Under the pieces are notes generated by a model. The model saw nothing but the letters and a program-made list of their open reading frames with translations, was not told the origin of the DNA and did not search any database. A stretch of 24,360 nucleotides of DNA. Source: CAZWUK01 sp964636685 (lineage in GTDB: Bacteria > Bacillota > Clostridia > Christensenellales > CAG-138). Positions 7,778 to 15,869 of the stretch are shown here, piece by piece; positions within the stretch are counted from its first letter, which is position 1; the number at the start of each line of letters is the position of its first letter. The stretch spans positions 1 to 24,360 of the forward strand of contig CAZWUK010000032.1 in NCBI GenBank assembly GCA_964636685.1. The letters run 5' to 3'. Position numbers and translations under genes: made by a program.

Positions 7778-10700
7778 TTGACCTTTTCGGATGTCATCGG
7801 AAGTGTAAATATCGATCAAACAGCGATCACGGTGACGGAGGTTGTTCTGGAACGGGAAAAGAACAGTCTCCTGATTTGTGCTGCCGCAAAGGACGGCGTG
7901 GATGTCTCTGCACAGACACAGCTTCAAATCGCCCTCAACGAAGCGTTTCCGCATATGACGGTGCATCTGAAGCTGCAATATCCGGACGCCGTAGAATTGG
8001 CTGTGCCGGTGGCTTCTGCTGCTCCGGCGATTGCGCCGCTGACGTCCCCGGTCGTTCCCCTTGCCGGGCCTTCGTCCATGTTTGTGCCGGTGCAGGAACC
8101 GGAACGGGACAAAGAACGGCTTTTGGGCGTTCGCATTCAAGATCCTGAAATCACGCGAATTGCGGAGCTGACAGAGGGGGAGACGGTTTTTACGGTCAGA
8201 GGCAAACCGCTGGCGGTGGAGGAGCGTGAAGGCTGGCCGACAAAGAACGGCGGAAAATCGTATCATGTGACCTTTAATCTGACCGACTATACCGATTCGA
8301 TCTATTGCCAGTGCACCTTTTATCAGGAAAACCGCAAGCTGCGGTTCTTGGAGGACATCAATGGCGTATTGTCGTCAGGCAGCTTTTTGCTTGTCCGCGG
8401 AACCTGCAAGGTGACAAAGTTTGGCAAGGAACTGACCATGTATCCGCGCGACGTCAATGTAACGGAGGCGGAATACCGGCAGGATACGGCAGACGAAAAA
8501 CGTGTCGAGCTGCATCTGCACTCCAGAATGTCCAATATGGATGCGATGACCGACCTCACAGAGGCGTTTAAAACCGCAAAGCGCTGGGGACACAGGGCGC
8601 TTGCGATCACGGATCACGGCGTCGTGCAGGCGTTCCCGGAGGCTGCAAAAGCATCCAAGAAAACCGGCGTCAAGGCGCTGTTCGGCGTGGAAGGGTATCT
8701 TGTAGACGATTCGACGCTCATGGAAGCCGGCATGGATTACGTGGTTTTTGACCTGGAAACCACAGGGCTTAAGCCGGAAAGCGCGGAGATCATCGAGGTC
8801 GGCGCCGTAAAGATCCACGAGGGACAGATCGTCGATCGGTTCCAGACCTTCGTTGACGACGGCGTTATCATACCGCAGAAGATCACAGAATTGACGCATA
8901 TCACAAACGAAATGATCGCCGGTGCGCCGACTGCCCGTGAAGTGCTCGCCGATTTTTCGAAATTCAGCGCGGATTGCTGCCTTGTTGCGCACAATGCAAA
9001 TTTCGACATGGGATTTATTCGCTTTCATGGAGAGCGATTCGGGATTGCATTCAACCAGCCCTACGCAGATACGCTGATGCTTGCGCGATACCTGATGCAC
9101 GATCTGCCAAACCACAAGCTGGACACGGTTTGTGAGGCGCTGGACGTATCGCTGGAAGGACATCATCGCGCCATTGACGATGCGGCGGCGACAGGCGAGA
9201 TCTTTTTGAAGCTGCTTGAGAAGACACAGGCACTGGGAATTTCCACCGTACCGGTGCGCATGCCGCAAAAGGCAGAGGAAAAGACCGGGGAAAAGGGTGG
9301 CAAAAAGCACAAGTACTACCATATTATTCTGATTGCAAAGACACAGGCGGGCATGAAAAATTTATACCGCCTTGTAAGCTATGCGCATATCGACTATTTC
9401 AGGATGCGCCCGACGATTCCAAAGAGTCTGCTTTCGCTATATCGCAGCGGAATCATTCTTGGCTCTGCCTGCGAGCAGGGCGAACTGTATCAAGCCATTA
9501 TCGCCGGCAAACCCGAGAACGAGATCGAGGCGTTGGCGCAGGAATACGATTTTTTGGAGATTCAGCCGATTGCCAACAACGCGTTCATGGTGCGCGAAGG
9601 AATCGTTCCGGACGACGAGGCGCTCCGCAGCATCAACCGTCGGATCGCGGCGCTGGCAAAAAAGCTCGGCAAACCCGTCGTCGCAACGGGCGACGTGCAT
9701 TTTCTTGAGCCGCAGGATGCCGATTATCGCAAGATTCTCATGTATAAGCAGGGCTTCTCCGACGCCGAGCATCAGCCGCCGCTCTATTTTAAGACAACGC
9801 AGGAAATGCTGGCGGAATTCTCTTATCTTGGCGAAGAATTGGCGCACGAAGCGGTGATTGACGCGCCCAACGCAATTGCCGACAGCTGCGACGAATTGAA
9901 GCCGTTCCCGGACGGTACCCACGCGCCGGAGATTCCGAACGCGAACAATGAACTGCGCGACATGGCGGTGACAACCGCGCATCAGATTTATGGCGATCCA
10001 CTCCCGCCGATCGTGCAGGCGCGGTTGGACAAGGAACTCAAGTCCATTATCGGCAACGGCTTTGCTTCGCTGTACCTGATGGCACAGCGCCTTGTGCGCA
10101 AATCCTTGAGCGACGGGTATCTTGTCGGATCGAGGGGCTCCGTCGGTTCGTCGTTTGTTGCGACCATGGCGGGCATTACCGAAGTCAACGCCCTTGCGCC
10201 GCATTATATTTGCCCCAACTGCAAGCACAGCGATTTTGACGTAGACTTGTCCACCTCCTGCTGCGGCGTCGATCTTCCGGATAAGGTATGCCCCGAATGC
10301 GGCGCTCGATATCACAAGCAGGGCTTTGAGATTCCGTTTGAAGTATTTCTTGGCTTTAAGGGGGACAAAACGCCGGATATCGACCTGAATTTCTCGGGCG
10401 AGTATCAGCCGGTAGCGCACAAATACGTGGAGGAGATGTTCGGCGTCGGGCATGCCTTTCGCGCAGGTACGATCTCAGGGCTTGCCGACAAAAAGGCGTA
10501 TGAGTGCATCTACGGCTATATGGAAAAGACGGGCAAGGTGCTTCGTAAAGCCGAGATGGAACGCCTCTGTTTGGGCTGCATGAACGTCAAGGTGACTACC
10601 GGGCAGCATCCGGGCGGCATCGTGATCGTTCCGCAGGATGACGACATACTGGACTATACGCCCATTCAATATCCGGCGGATAAAAAGGACAAGAATACCA

Positions 10701-11806
10701 TCACGACGCATTTCGATTTCCATGCCATGGACGACCGTCTGGTCAAGCTGGACATTCTGGGACACGATGATCCGACGGCGCTGCGCATGCTGGAGGATCT
10801 TACGCACCTGAACCCACGGGAGATACCGCTTGACGACCCGGACACGCGCCAGATTTTTTCATCGTCCGAGCCGCTGCATATCGACCTTTCCGGCTTGAAT
10901 TGCAGCGTGGGGACGATCGGCGTGCCGGAATTCGGCACGGGCTTTGTGCGCGGCGTTCTGGAGGCGACAAAACCGACGACAATGGAGGAGCTGGTACGCA
11001 TCGCGGGTCTGACGCATGGTACGGACGTGTGGCTCAATAACGCCGAGCCGCTTGTGACGAACAAGATCGCCAAACTCTCAGAAGTGCTCTGCACGCGCGA
11101 CGACATCATGAATTACCTGATCGCACACGGTATGGAGGCTTCCCTGTCCTTCTCCATCATGGAACGCGTGCGAAAGGGAAAAGGTCTGACCGAGGAGATG
11201 GAGCAGGCGATGGTCAACGGACAGATACCCCCGTGGTTTGTCGATTCCTGTAAAAAAATCAAGTACATGTTTCCGCGCGGGCATGCCGTCGCCTATACGA
11301 TGATGTCGTTTCGTATCGCGTATTACAAGGTGCATTATCCCGAGGCTTTTTACGCCGTTTACTATACGGTACGCGCGGACGCATTTGACGTGACCATGGC
11401 GGCGGGTGGGCCGGAGCGGGTGCTGGCGTCCATCAAGGACATTGAAAAGAATCTGCCCAACATGGAGACGGCGGAGAAAAAGCGCAACAAGGAACTCGCT
11501 ACGATACTGGAAGTCGTCTATGAGATGAATCTTCGCGGGATCGATTTGCTGCCGGTTGACATTTACAAGTCCGCCGCTACACGTTTTTTGGTGGAGGAGG
11601 GCGGTATTCGACCGCCGTTTAACGCGATCCCCGGCATCGGCGACGGCGCGGCGATTGCAATGGCGGATAACCGCAGCGGGCAGAGATATATTTCCATTGA
11701 GGATTTTCAAAGCAAGACCGGCGCCAACAGTTCCACCGTTTCGTCCATGGAAAAATGCGGATGCTTTGAAAACCTCCCCCGTACCAACCAGATTTCGTTG
11801 TTTTAG
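7778..11806 (+). CDS. polC: DNA polymerase III alpha subunit, Gram-positive type (PolC)
   Basis: PolC is the replicative polymerase of Bacillota with a built-in proofreading exonuclease. The 1342-residue product shows the family order. An N-terminal region with a proline/alanine-rich linker comes first, then an OB domain near residues 125-230. The PHP domain follows (ELHLHS, His246 and His248), interrupted by a DEDDh exonuclease with FDLETTG (Asp325, Glu327), NANFDMGF (Asp410) and HRAIDDA (His463, Asp468). The polymerase core has the zinc motif (Cys812, Cys815, Cys838, Cys841), catalytic TPDIDLNFSG (Asp867, Asp869), and a late helix-hairpin-helix region (AIPGIGDGAA). It is somewhat shorter than the roughly 1440-residue Bacillus enzyme, mostly at the N terminus. 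Start is TTG at 7778; an in-frame TAG at 7769-7771 rules out an earlier start. Confidence 0.97.
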   Translation: MTFSDVIGSVNIDQTAITVTEVVLEREKNSLLICAAAKDGVDVSAQTQLQIALNEAFPHMTVHLKLQYPDAVELAVPVASAAPAIAPLTSPVVPLAGPSSMFVPVQEPERDKERLLGVRIQDPEITRIAELTEGETVFTVRGKPLAVEEREGWPTKNGGKSYHVTFNLTDYTDSIYCQCTFYQENRKLRFLEDINGVLSSGSFLLVRGTCKVTKFGKELTMYPRDVNVTEAEYRQDTADEKRVELHLHSRMSNMDAMTDLTEAFKTAKRWGHRALAITDHGVVQAFPEAAKASKKTGVKALFGVEGYLVDDSTLMEAGMDYVVFDLETTGLKPESAEIIEVGAVKIHEGQIVDRFQTFVDDGVIIPQKITELTHITNEMIAGAPTAREVLADFSKFSADCCLVAHNANFDMGFIRFHGERFGIAFNQPYADTLMLARYLMHDLPNHKLDTVCEALDVSLEGHHRAIDDAAATGEIFLKLLEKTQALGISTVPVRMPQKAEEKTGEKGGKKHKYYHIILIAKTQAGMKNLYRLVSYAHIDYFRMRPTIPKSLLSLYRSGIILGSACEQGELYQAIIAGKPENEIEALAQEYDFLEIQPIANNAFMVREGIVPDDEALRSINRRIAALAKKLGKPVVATGDVHFLEPQDADYRKILMYKQGFSDAEHQPPLYFKTTQEMLAEFSYLGEELAHEAVIDAPNAIADSCDELKPFPDGTHAPEIPNANNELRDMAVTTAHQIYGDPLPPIVQARLDKELKSIIGNGFASLYLMAQRLVRKSLSDGYLVGSRGSVGSSFVATMAGITEVNALAPHYICPNCKHSDFDVDLSTSCCGVDLPDKVCPECGARYHKQGFEIPFEVFLGFKGDKTPDIDLNFSGEYQPVAHKYVEEMFGVGHAFRAGTISGLADKKAYECIYGYMEKTGKVLRKAEMERLCLGCMNVKVTTGQHPGGIVIVPQDDDILDYTPIQYPADKKDKNTITTHFDFHAMDDRLVKLDILGHDDPTALRMLEDLTHLNPREIPLDDPDTRQIFSSSEPLHIDLSGLNCSVGTIGVPEFGTGFVRGVLEATKPTTMEELVRIAGLTHGTDVWLNNAEPLVTNKIAKLSEVLCTRDDIMNYLIAHGMEASLSFSIMERVRKGKGLTEEMEQAMVNGQIPPWFVDSCKKIKYMFPRGHAVAYTMMSFRIAYYKVHYPEAFYAVYYTVRADAFDVTMAAGGPERVLASIKDIEKNLPNMETAEKKRNKELATILEVVYEMNLRGIDLLPVDIYKSAATRFLVEEGGIRPPFNAIPGIGDGAAIAMADNRSGQRYISIEDFQSKTGANSSTVSSMEKCGCFENLPRTNQISLF

Positions 11807-11807
11807 C

Positions 11808-11836
11808 TTGACTCCCCTGCCGATTTGATATAAAAT
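11808..11836 (+). promoter_or_regulatory. sigma-A promoter upstream of rny
   Basis: TTGACT (11808-11813) and TAAAAT (11831-11836) are separated by exactly 17 bp, one mismatch from consensus in each box. It starts two bases after the polC stop. Predicted transcription start is near 11843, giving a leader of about 140 bases to rny. Confidence 0.8.
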
Positions 11837-11842
11837 CAAATG

Positions 11843-11953
11843 GGAAATTACTACACTCCGCAATGGGTGTTCATAGATAGACGACGATAATAGCTATGCT
11901 AATGAGTTTTTTGTGTATGAAAGCCGTGCGCGCGAGTGTACGGCTGATTTTTT
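11843..11953 (+). ncRNA. structured leader RNA or small RNA ending in an intrinsic terminator, upstream of rny
   Basis: Between the promoter and rny lie several inverted repeats. ACACTC and GGGTGT pair around CGCAAT near 11853-11870. TAGC and GCTA pair near 11891-11901. A 10-bp stem (11922-11931 with 11936-11945, two G-U pairs) is capped by a GCGA (GNRA-type) loop and followed by six T at 11948-11953. The last is a good intrinsic terminator. The transcript would therefore be either a roughly 110-base RNA or an rny leader controlled by termination. I do not recognise a known riboswitch class. No open reading frame longer than a few codons is visible in it. Confidence 0.55.
11922..11953 (+). 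terminator. intrinsic terminator ahead of rny
   Basis: A 10-bp stem with a GCGA tetraloop is followed by TTTTTT at 11948-11953. It lies downstream of the rny promoter and 30 bases before the rny start codon, so it can act as an attenuator for rny or as the end of polC transcripts. Confidence 0.7.
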
Positions 11954-11982
11954 ACTTTTGAAATATAGATCGGAGTTTAGGT

Positions 11983-13524
11983 ATGCAGTGGTGGATGGCA
12001 TTATTGATTGCCGCCGGCACATTGCTGTTGGGACTGTTCTTTGGATACGTCTACCGGCGCAATGTTGCGGAGGCAAAGATCGCTAAGGCGGAGGACGCCG
12101 TAAAGAAACTCTATGACGACGCGCAGCGGCGCGCTGAAGAAATTAAAAAAGAAAAGGTTCTGGAAGCCAAAGAAGAGGTTTACAAGATTCGTTCCGAGAG
12201 CGAGAGAGAGAACCGCGAACGCCGTTCGGAGCTGCAACGCACCGAACGCAGACTCTTTCAGCGGGAAGAACTGCTGGACAAGAAAATGGACGGCATCGAG
12301 CAGCGTGAAAAGCTGCTTGGCGACAAAGAGACGGAGCTGGGACGTGCGGAACAGGAAGTTGCCGCAATGCACAACCAGCAGCTTGCAGAGCTTGAGAAGA
12401 TCTCCGGTCTTTCCATGGACGCAGCCAAAGAGATCCTGCTTTCCAACGTCGAACGCGAGGCGCAGCACGATGCGGCGATTTTGATTCGTGACATCGAAGC
12501 GCGCACCAAGGAAGAAGCGGACAAGCGCGCGCGCAACATTATTTCGCTGGCGATTCAGCGGTGCGCCGCCGATCAGGTGGCAGAGACGACGGTTTCCGTT
12601 GTCCCGCTGCCCAACGATGAGATGAAGGGCCGCATCATCGGCCGCGAAGGCCGCAACATTCGCGCGCTGGAAACGGCGACAGGCGTTGACCTGATTATTG
12701 ACGATACACCGGAAGCGGTCATCCTTTCCGGGTTTGATCCGGTTCGCAGGGAAATTGCCCGTATCGCGCTGGAAAAGCTTATTATGGATGGACGGATCCA
12801 TCCCGCTCGCATCGAGGAAATGGTCGAGAAGGCGAAAAAAGAGGTCGATACGCAGATCCGTGAGGCGGGAGAACAGGCGGTTCTTGAGGTTGGCGTCAAC
12901 GGGCTGCATCATGAGCTTGTTCGCTACCTTGGCAGAATGCGATATCGCACAAGCTATGGTCAGAACGTTCTGCGCCATTCCATCGAGGTCGCGCATCTTG
13001 CCGGCATCATGGCGGCGGAGATCGGTGCAAACGTGACGCTTGCAAAGCGCGCGGGTCTTCTGCACGACATCGGCAAATCCATCGATCACGAAGTGGAAGG
13101 CTCCCATGCCCAGATCGGTGCAGACCTTGCCAAGAAATTCCGCGAGAATAACCAGATTGTACACGCGATTCAGGCGCACCACGGCGATGTGGACGCGACG
13201 ACGATCGAAGCGGTGCTGGTACAGGCTGCCGACGCGATTTCCGCGGCACGCCCGGGCGCCCGCCGTGAAACGCTGGAAACCTACATCAAGCGCTTGGAGA
13301 AGCTGGAGGAAATTGCAAATTCGTTTGAGGGCGTAGATACCTCTTATGCCATTCAGGCCGGACGCGAAATCCGTATTATTGTCAAGCCTGACCGAATCAA
13401 CGACAGCGATACGGTGATGATGGCGCGCGAGATTGCCAAACGGATTGAAACGGAATTGGAATATCCGGGTCAGATCAAGGTCAGCGTGATTCGAGAAACG
13501 CGGACGGTCGATTACGCAAAATAG
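11983..13524 (+). CDS. rny: ribonuclease Y
   Basis: RNase Y is a membrane-anchored endoribonuclease that starts mRNA decay in many Bacillota. The 513-residue protein has an N-terminal membrane helix (residues about 3-23), a long charged coiled coil rich in Glu, Lys and Arg up to about residue 190, a KH domain with GRIIGREGRNIRALE starting at residue 216, and an HD phosphohydrolase domain. The HD pair is LLHDIGKSIDHE (His361, Asp362), with a further QAHHGDV histidine motif. The ATG at 11983 follows GGAG about 12 bases upstream. It follows polC here, whereas rimP-nusA usually follows polC in this group. It has its own promoter and leader and is followed by a hairpin terminator. Confidence 0.97.
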   Translation: MQWWMALLIAAGTLLLGLFFGYVYRRNVAEAKIAKAEDAVKKLYDDAQRRAEEIKKEKVLEAKEEVYKIRSESERENRERRSELQRTERRLFQREELLDKKMDGIEQREKLLGDKETELGRAEQEVAAMHNQQLAELEKISGLSMDAAKEILLSNVEREAQHDAAILIRDIEARTKEEADKRARNIISLAIQRCAADQVAETTVSVVPLPNDEMKGRIIGREGRNIRALETATGVDLIIDDTPEAVILSGFDPVRREIARIALEKLIMDGRIHPARIEEMVEKAKKEVDTQIREAGEQAVLEVGVNGLHHELVRYLGRMRYRTSYGQNVLRHSIEVAHLAGIMAAEIGANVTLAKRAGLLHDIGKSIDHEVEGSHAQIGADLAKKFRENNQIVHAIQAHHGDVDATTIEAVLVQAADAISAARPGARRETLETYIKRLEKLEEIANSFEGVDTSYAIQAGREIRIIVKPDRINDSDTVMMAREIAKRIETELEYPGQIKVSVIRETRTVDYAK

Positions 13525-13540
13525 AATTAGAAAAAGATAC

Positions 13541-13572
13541 AAAAGAGGATGTGCGTTGGCATATCCTCTTTT
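13541..13572 (+). terminator. terminator-like hairpin between rny and the dipeptidase gene
   Basis: A 14-bp stem (13541-13554 with 13559-13572, one G-U pair) closes a GTTG loop. The flanking A4 and T4 make it usable in either direction. The next ribosome binding site, AGGAGGA at 13574-13580, begins immediately, so there is no space for a separate promoter. Confidence 0.7.
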
Positions 13573-13583
13573 CAGGAGGAAGC

Positions 13584-14516
13584 ATGGAGCGGTATTATGT
13601 TGCGGACGGGCACTGCGATTTTCTGTTTGGCGCGGTGCAGTACGGCTATGAAATCGGTACGCATACGGGCGGCCAAGCAATGACGCTTCCGAGAATGCAG
13701 GAGGGGAACGTTGCACTGCAATTGTTCGCCGCGTGGATCGACACATCGTTTCGCACGCCGCCGCTGCAACAGTGCATTTCCATGATTGACGCATACAATC
13801 GGATGCTGGAGCAAAACGAGCGGCTCATTCCCTTTACAAGCAGCTTTCAACCGGGTAAAGGGAAGATTGCCACGCTCCTAACCGTGGAGGGCGGAGAAGC
13901 GACGGAGGGCAGTCTGGCGGTACTGCGCGTGCTCTATGACCTGGGCGTCCGTGCAATGATGTTGACATGGAACGAAAACAACGAGCTGGCGGGCGCGGCG
14001 CTTGCCAAGGGAAACAAGGGCTTGACCAGCCTCGGGCTTGAGATGATCGACGAGATGAACCGCATCGGCATGGCGATCGATGTTTCGCATTTGAGCGACC
14101 GCGGCATTGACGATGTGCTGGGGCGGAGCCGACAGCCGGTTTTTGCATCGCATTCCAATGCGCGCGACGTGTTTTCCTCGCCGCGTTCCCTGACCGACGC
14201 GCAGATTCGCGCGATTGCAGCGCAGGGCGGGGTCATCGGCGTCAACTTCTATCACAAACAGCTAACGCCGAAACGGCTGGCGTCGATTGAGGATATTGTG
14301 GCGCATATTGTACACATCGCCAAGGTCGGCGGCGTGGATTGCTGCGCCATCGGATCGGACTTTGATGGAATGCAGGTGTATCCGACCGACCTGCGCGACA
14401 GCCGCGATTTTCCGGCGCTCTTTGCCGCGCTTGAGCAGGCGGGCTTTTCGCATACGGAGGTAGAGAAGATCGCCTATGGCAACCTGACGTCCTATCTGGG
14501 GCAATTCGTGCAGTAA
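13584..14516 (+). CDS. membrane dipeptidase-like zinc peptidase (family M19)
   Basis: The 310-residue product belongs to the renal/membrane dipeptidase family, binuclear zinc enzymes of the amidohydrolase superfamily that cleave dipeptides, often with D-residues. Metal ligands are visible in order: DGHCD (His10, Asp12), the bridging Glu in LTVEGGE, His in IDVSHLSD, and His in FASHSNA. LTWNENNELAGA and CCAIGSDFDGM are also typical of the family. There is no signal peptide, so the bacterial enzyme is probably cytoplasmic. The ATG at 13584 has AGGAGGA directly upstream; an earlier in-frame ATG at 13551 falls inside the hairpin and is rejected. The physiological substrate cannot be read from sequence. 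Confidence 0.93.
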   Translation: MERYYVADGHCDFLFGAVQYGYEIGTHTGGQAMTLPRMQEGNVALQLFAAWIDTSFRTPPLQQCISMIDAYNRMLEQNERLIPFTSSFQPGKGKIATLLTVEGGEATEGSLAVLRVLYDLGVRAMMLTWNENNELAGAALAKGNKGLTSLGLEMIDEMNRIGMAIDVSHLSDRGIDDVLGRSRQPVFASHSNARDVFSSPRSLTDAQIRAIAAQGGVIGVNFYHKQLTPKRLASIEDIVAHIVHIAKVGGVDCCAIGSDFDGMQVYPTDLRDSRDFPALFAALEQAGFSHTEVEKIAYGNLTSYLGQFVQ

Positions 14517-14629
14517 TCTTCACGTTGAAAAAGTAGTATCGAATTGCGCTTTGTGATCCGATCCGGTCAATATGAAGACGGATTATGGTTAATCGACTTG
14601 CTGCTTAGAGGTTCTACAAGGCAACAAAG

Positions 14630-14860
14630 ATGAAGATAAAAATAATATCTGCGACAGCTTTTATGAACAAAGATTCTCTGATAATTGAATTCGATGACTT
14701 TTCAAAAATTGACATAGGGATGGAGCTATCTAACGGTAACGTAAATTTGCGGATTATTGAGATCGTGCACACCTACCCGGCAGATCTAAAACGCCGTTTA
14801 TTTCTGGAAAGCACAGCATTTGCGGCAGAACAAGTTGCAATGGAAACCTTCATCGTATAA
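14630..14860 (+). CDS. hypothetical protein, 76 residues
   Basis: I do not recognise this protein. It is 76 residues, beginning MKIKIISATAF and ending METFIV, with alternating hydrophobic residues that suggest several beta strands (IKIISATA, SLIIEFDD, VNLRIIEIVHTY). No signal peptide, membrane segment or known motif is seen. The ribosome binding site is weak (AAGG about 8 bases before ATG). The coding sequence is visibly more AT-rich than its neighbours (for example AAAATAATATCTGCGACAGC), which may indicate recent acquisition or a fast-evolving gene. A hairpin with a run of T follows 11 bases after the stop, which supports it being a transcribed gene. The preceding 113 bases (14517-14629) show no convincing promoter. 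Confidence 0.6.
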   Translation: MKIKIISATAFMNKDSLIIEFDDFSKIDIGMELSNGNVNLRIIEIVHTYPADLKRRLFLESTAFAAEQVAMETFIV

Positions 14861-14871
14861 TTCCAGCACAT

Positions 14872-14922
14872 AAAAAGACGCCTGCTGCCCGTGTTCCTTG
14901 AGACGGGGCAGGGGCGCCTTTT
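14872..14922 (+). terminator. intrinsic terminator after the 76-residue gene
   Basis: An imperfect, GC-rich stem pairs CTGCCCGT with ACGGGGCAG (one bulge), extended by CGCC/GGCG and by A4G/CTTTT at the base. The 3' side ends in CGCCTTTT. A-rich bases on the other side make it potentially bidirectional. Confidence 0.65.
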
Positions 14923-14964
14923 CAGGCTGTTGTTTCCGACAAAAAATCAAAAGCGGACTGATAT

Positions 14965-14997
14965 AGCCAGCTGCTGCATTGGATGTTGCAGCTGGCT
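14965..14997. repeat. 10-bp inverted repeat with 13-base loop
   Basis: AGCCAGCTGC (14965-14974) is the exact reverse complement of GCAGCTGGCT (14988-14997). It lies in the 244-base gap (14861-15104) before the 88-residue gene. There is no T run after it. It could be an operator-like site or an RNA hairpin in a leader; apart from this repeat and the terminator I see nothing else in the gap. Confidence 0.6.
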
Positions 14998-15104
14998 GAC
15001 AGCACGGACGAAACCAGGGAAAGCGATTGCGCTAGGCAACATATAAAACAAGATTTTGCGGAAGAATATTGGTGCAACGTTTTGAAAAGAGTCGGAGGAA
15101 GCGC

Positions 15105-15371
15105 ATGTACGAAACCAACAAAGACGAGCACCGAGAGGCGACGGAACCAATCGAGAAGCTTGGTGTTGCTACGATGCTAAAACAGAACAGAGTCATCATC
15201 ATTGAACTCAGCAACATGCTCGATGCTGCGTGCTATCTCATTTCCGGAGAAAACGCCGACGGTGACGGCACAAAAGAACCCGCTAACATTTTTCAGGAAG
15301 CAGCGTTTCAAAACGAGCAGCTCCTTCGCATGAAAACCGCGGTGATACTTCTTACAAACCGGTTGAAGTAA
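15105..15371 (+). CDS. hypothetical protein, 88 residues
   Basis: I do not recognise this protein. It is 88 residues with a very charged first third (MYETNKDEHREATEPIEK) and a mainly helical remainder (RVIIIELSNMLDAACYLIS and an amphipathic C-terminal helix ending LTNRLK). No membrane segment, cofactor site or DNA-binding motif is evident. The ATG at 15105 is chosen because GGAGGA lies about 6 bases upstream; an in-frame ATG at 15069 lacks such a site. It is isolated between two terminators and points towards the convergent rpsI gene. The shared downstream hairpin at 15411-15440 could serve both. Confidence 0.6.
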   Translation: MYETNKDEHREATEPIEKLGVATMLKQNRVIIIELSNMLDAACYLISGENADGDGTKEPANIFQEAAFQNEQLLRMKTAVILLTNRLK

Positions 15372-15410
15372 ACGGATCAGGGCAAGCCAAACAAGGACGA
15401 CCGACCATAG

Positions 15411-15440
15411 AAAAAACCCCGGGAACCAAAGTTTCCGGGG
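15411..15440 (-). terminator. intrinsic terminator of rplM-rpsI
   Basis: On the minus strand, CCCCGGAAAC (from 15440 down) pairs with GTTCCCGGGG around a short loop (10 bp with one G-U), then six T correspond to A 15411-15416. It lies 18 bases after the rpsI stop. A short T run on the plus side (15442-15446) lets it also stop transcripts from the 88-residue gene. Confidence 0.85.
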
Positions 15441-15458
15441 ATCTTTTGAACAAAGGAT

Positions 15459-15851
15459 TTATCTCTTGGAGAACTGGGGCGCTCTGCGGGCTGCATGCAG
15501 ACCGTACTTTTTGCGCTCCTTCATTCTCGGATCGCGGGTCAGATAACCCGCCTTCTTCAACTCGCCGCGAAGCGCAGGATCCGCAACCAGCAGCGCACGG
15601 GAGATACCGTGGCGGATTGCGCCTGCTTGACCGGTGGTGCCGCCGCCGTAAACATTGACGGCAACGTCATACTTTGCAAGGTTGTTGGTCAGCGTCAAGG
15701 GGGAGCGAACAATCATCTTCAGCGTTTCCAGACCAAAGTAGTTGTCAAGCTCGCGCTTATTGATGGTGATATTACCGGTGCCGGGGAGCAACCGAACGCG
15801 CGCGACGGATTTTTTCCGTCTGCCGGTACCCAGGAATTGTGTAGTAGCCAT
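15459..15851 (-). CDS. rpsI: 30S ribosomal protein S9
   Basis: S9 is a small-subunit protein whose C-terminal tail reaches the P-site tRNA. The 130-residue product has the N-terminal QFLGTGRRKKSVARVRL, GNITINKRELDNYF, VYGGGTTGQAGAIRHGISRA and the invariant C-terminal KKYGLHAARRAPQFSKR tail. The ATG is at 15851 with AGGAGGAACCAGAAC before it on the minus strand. It is the second gene of the rplM-rpsI pair, 18 bases after rplM, and is followed by a strong terminator. Confidence 0.98.
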   Translation of the reverse strand: MATTQFLGTGRRKKSVARVRLLPGTGNITINKRELDNYFGLETLKMIVRSPLTLTNNLAKYDVAVNVYGGGTTGQAGAIRHGISRALLVADPALRGELKKAGYLTRDPRMKERKKYGLHAARRAPQFSKR

Positions 15852-15869
15852 GTTCTGGTTCCTCCTTTC

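Noticed and set aside
8375..10453. Two long minus-strand frames opposite polC
   Set aside because: Both are antisense to conserved PolC domains and have no family features.
12001..13794. Long minus-strand open frame (597 codons) opposite rny
   Set aside because: It mirrors the strongly supported rny gene (KH and HD motifs), has no recognisable domain and no ribosome binding site; a compositional shadow.
14525..14557. TTGAAA as a -35 box for the 76-residue gene
   Set aside because: No acceptable -10 box at 16-18 bp; the nearest TGTGAT is 21 bp away.
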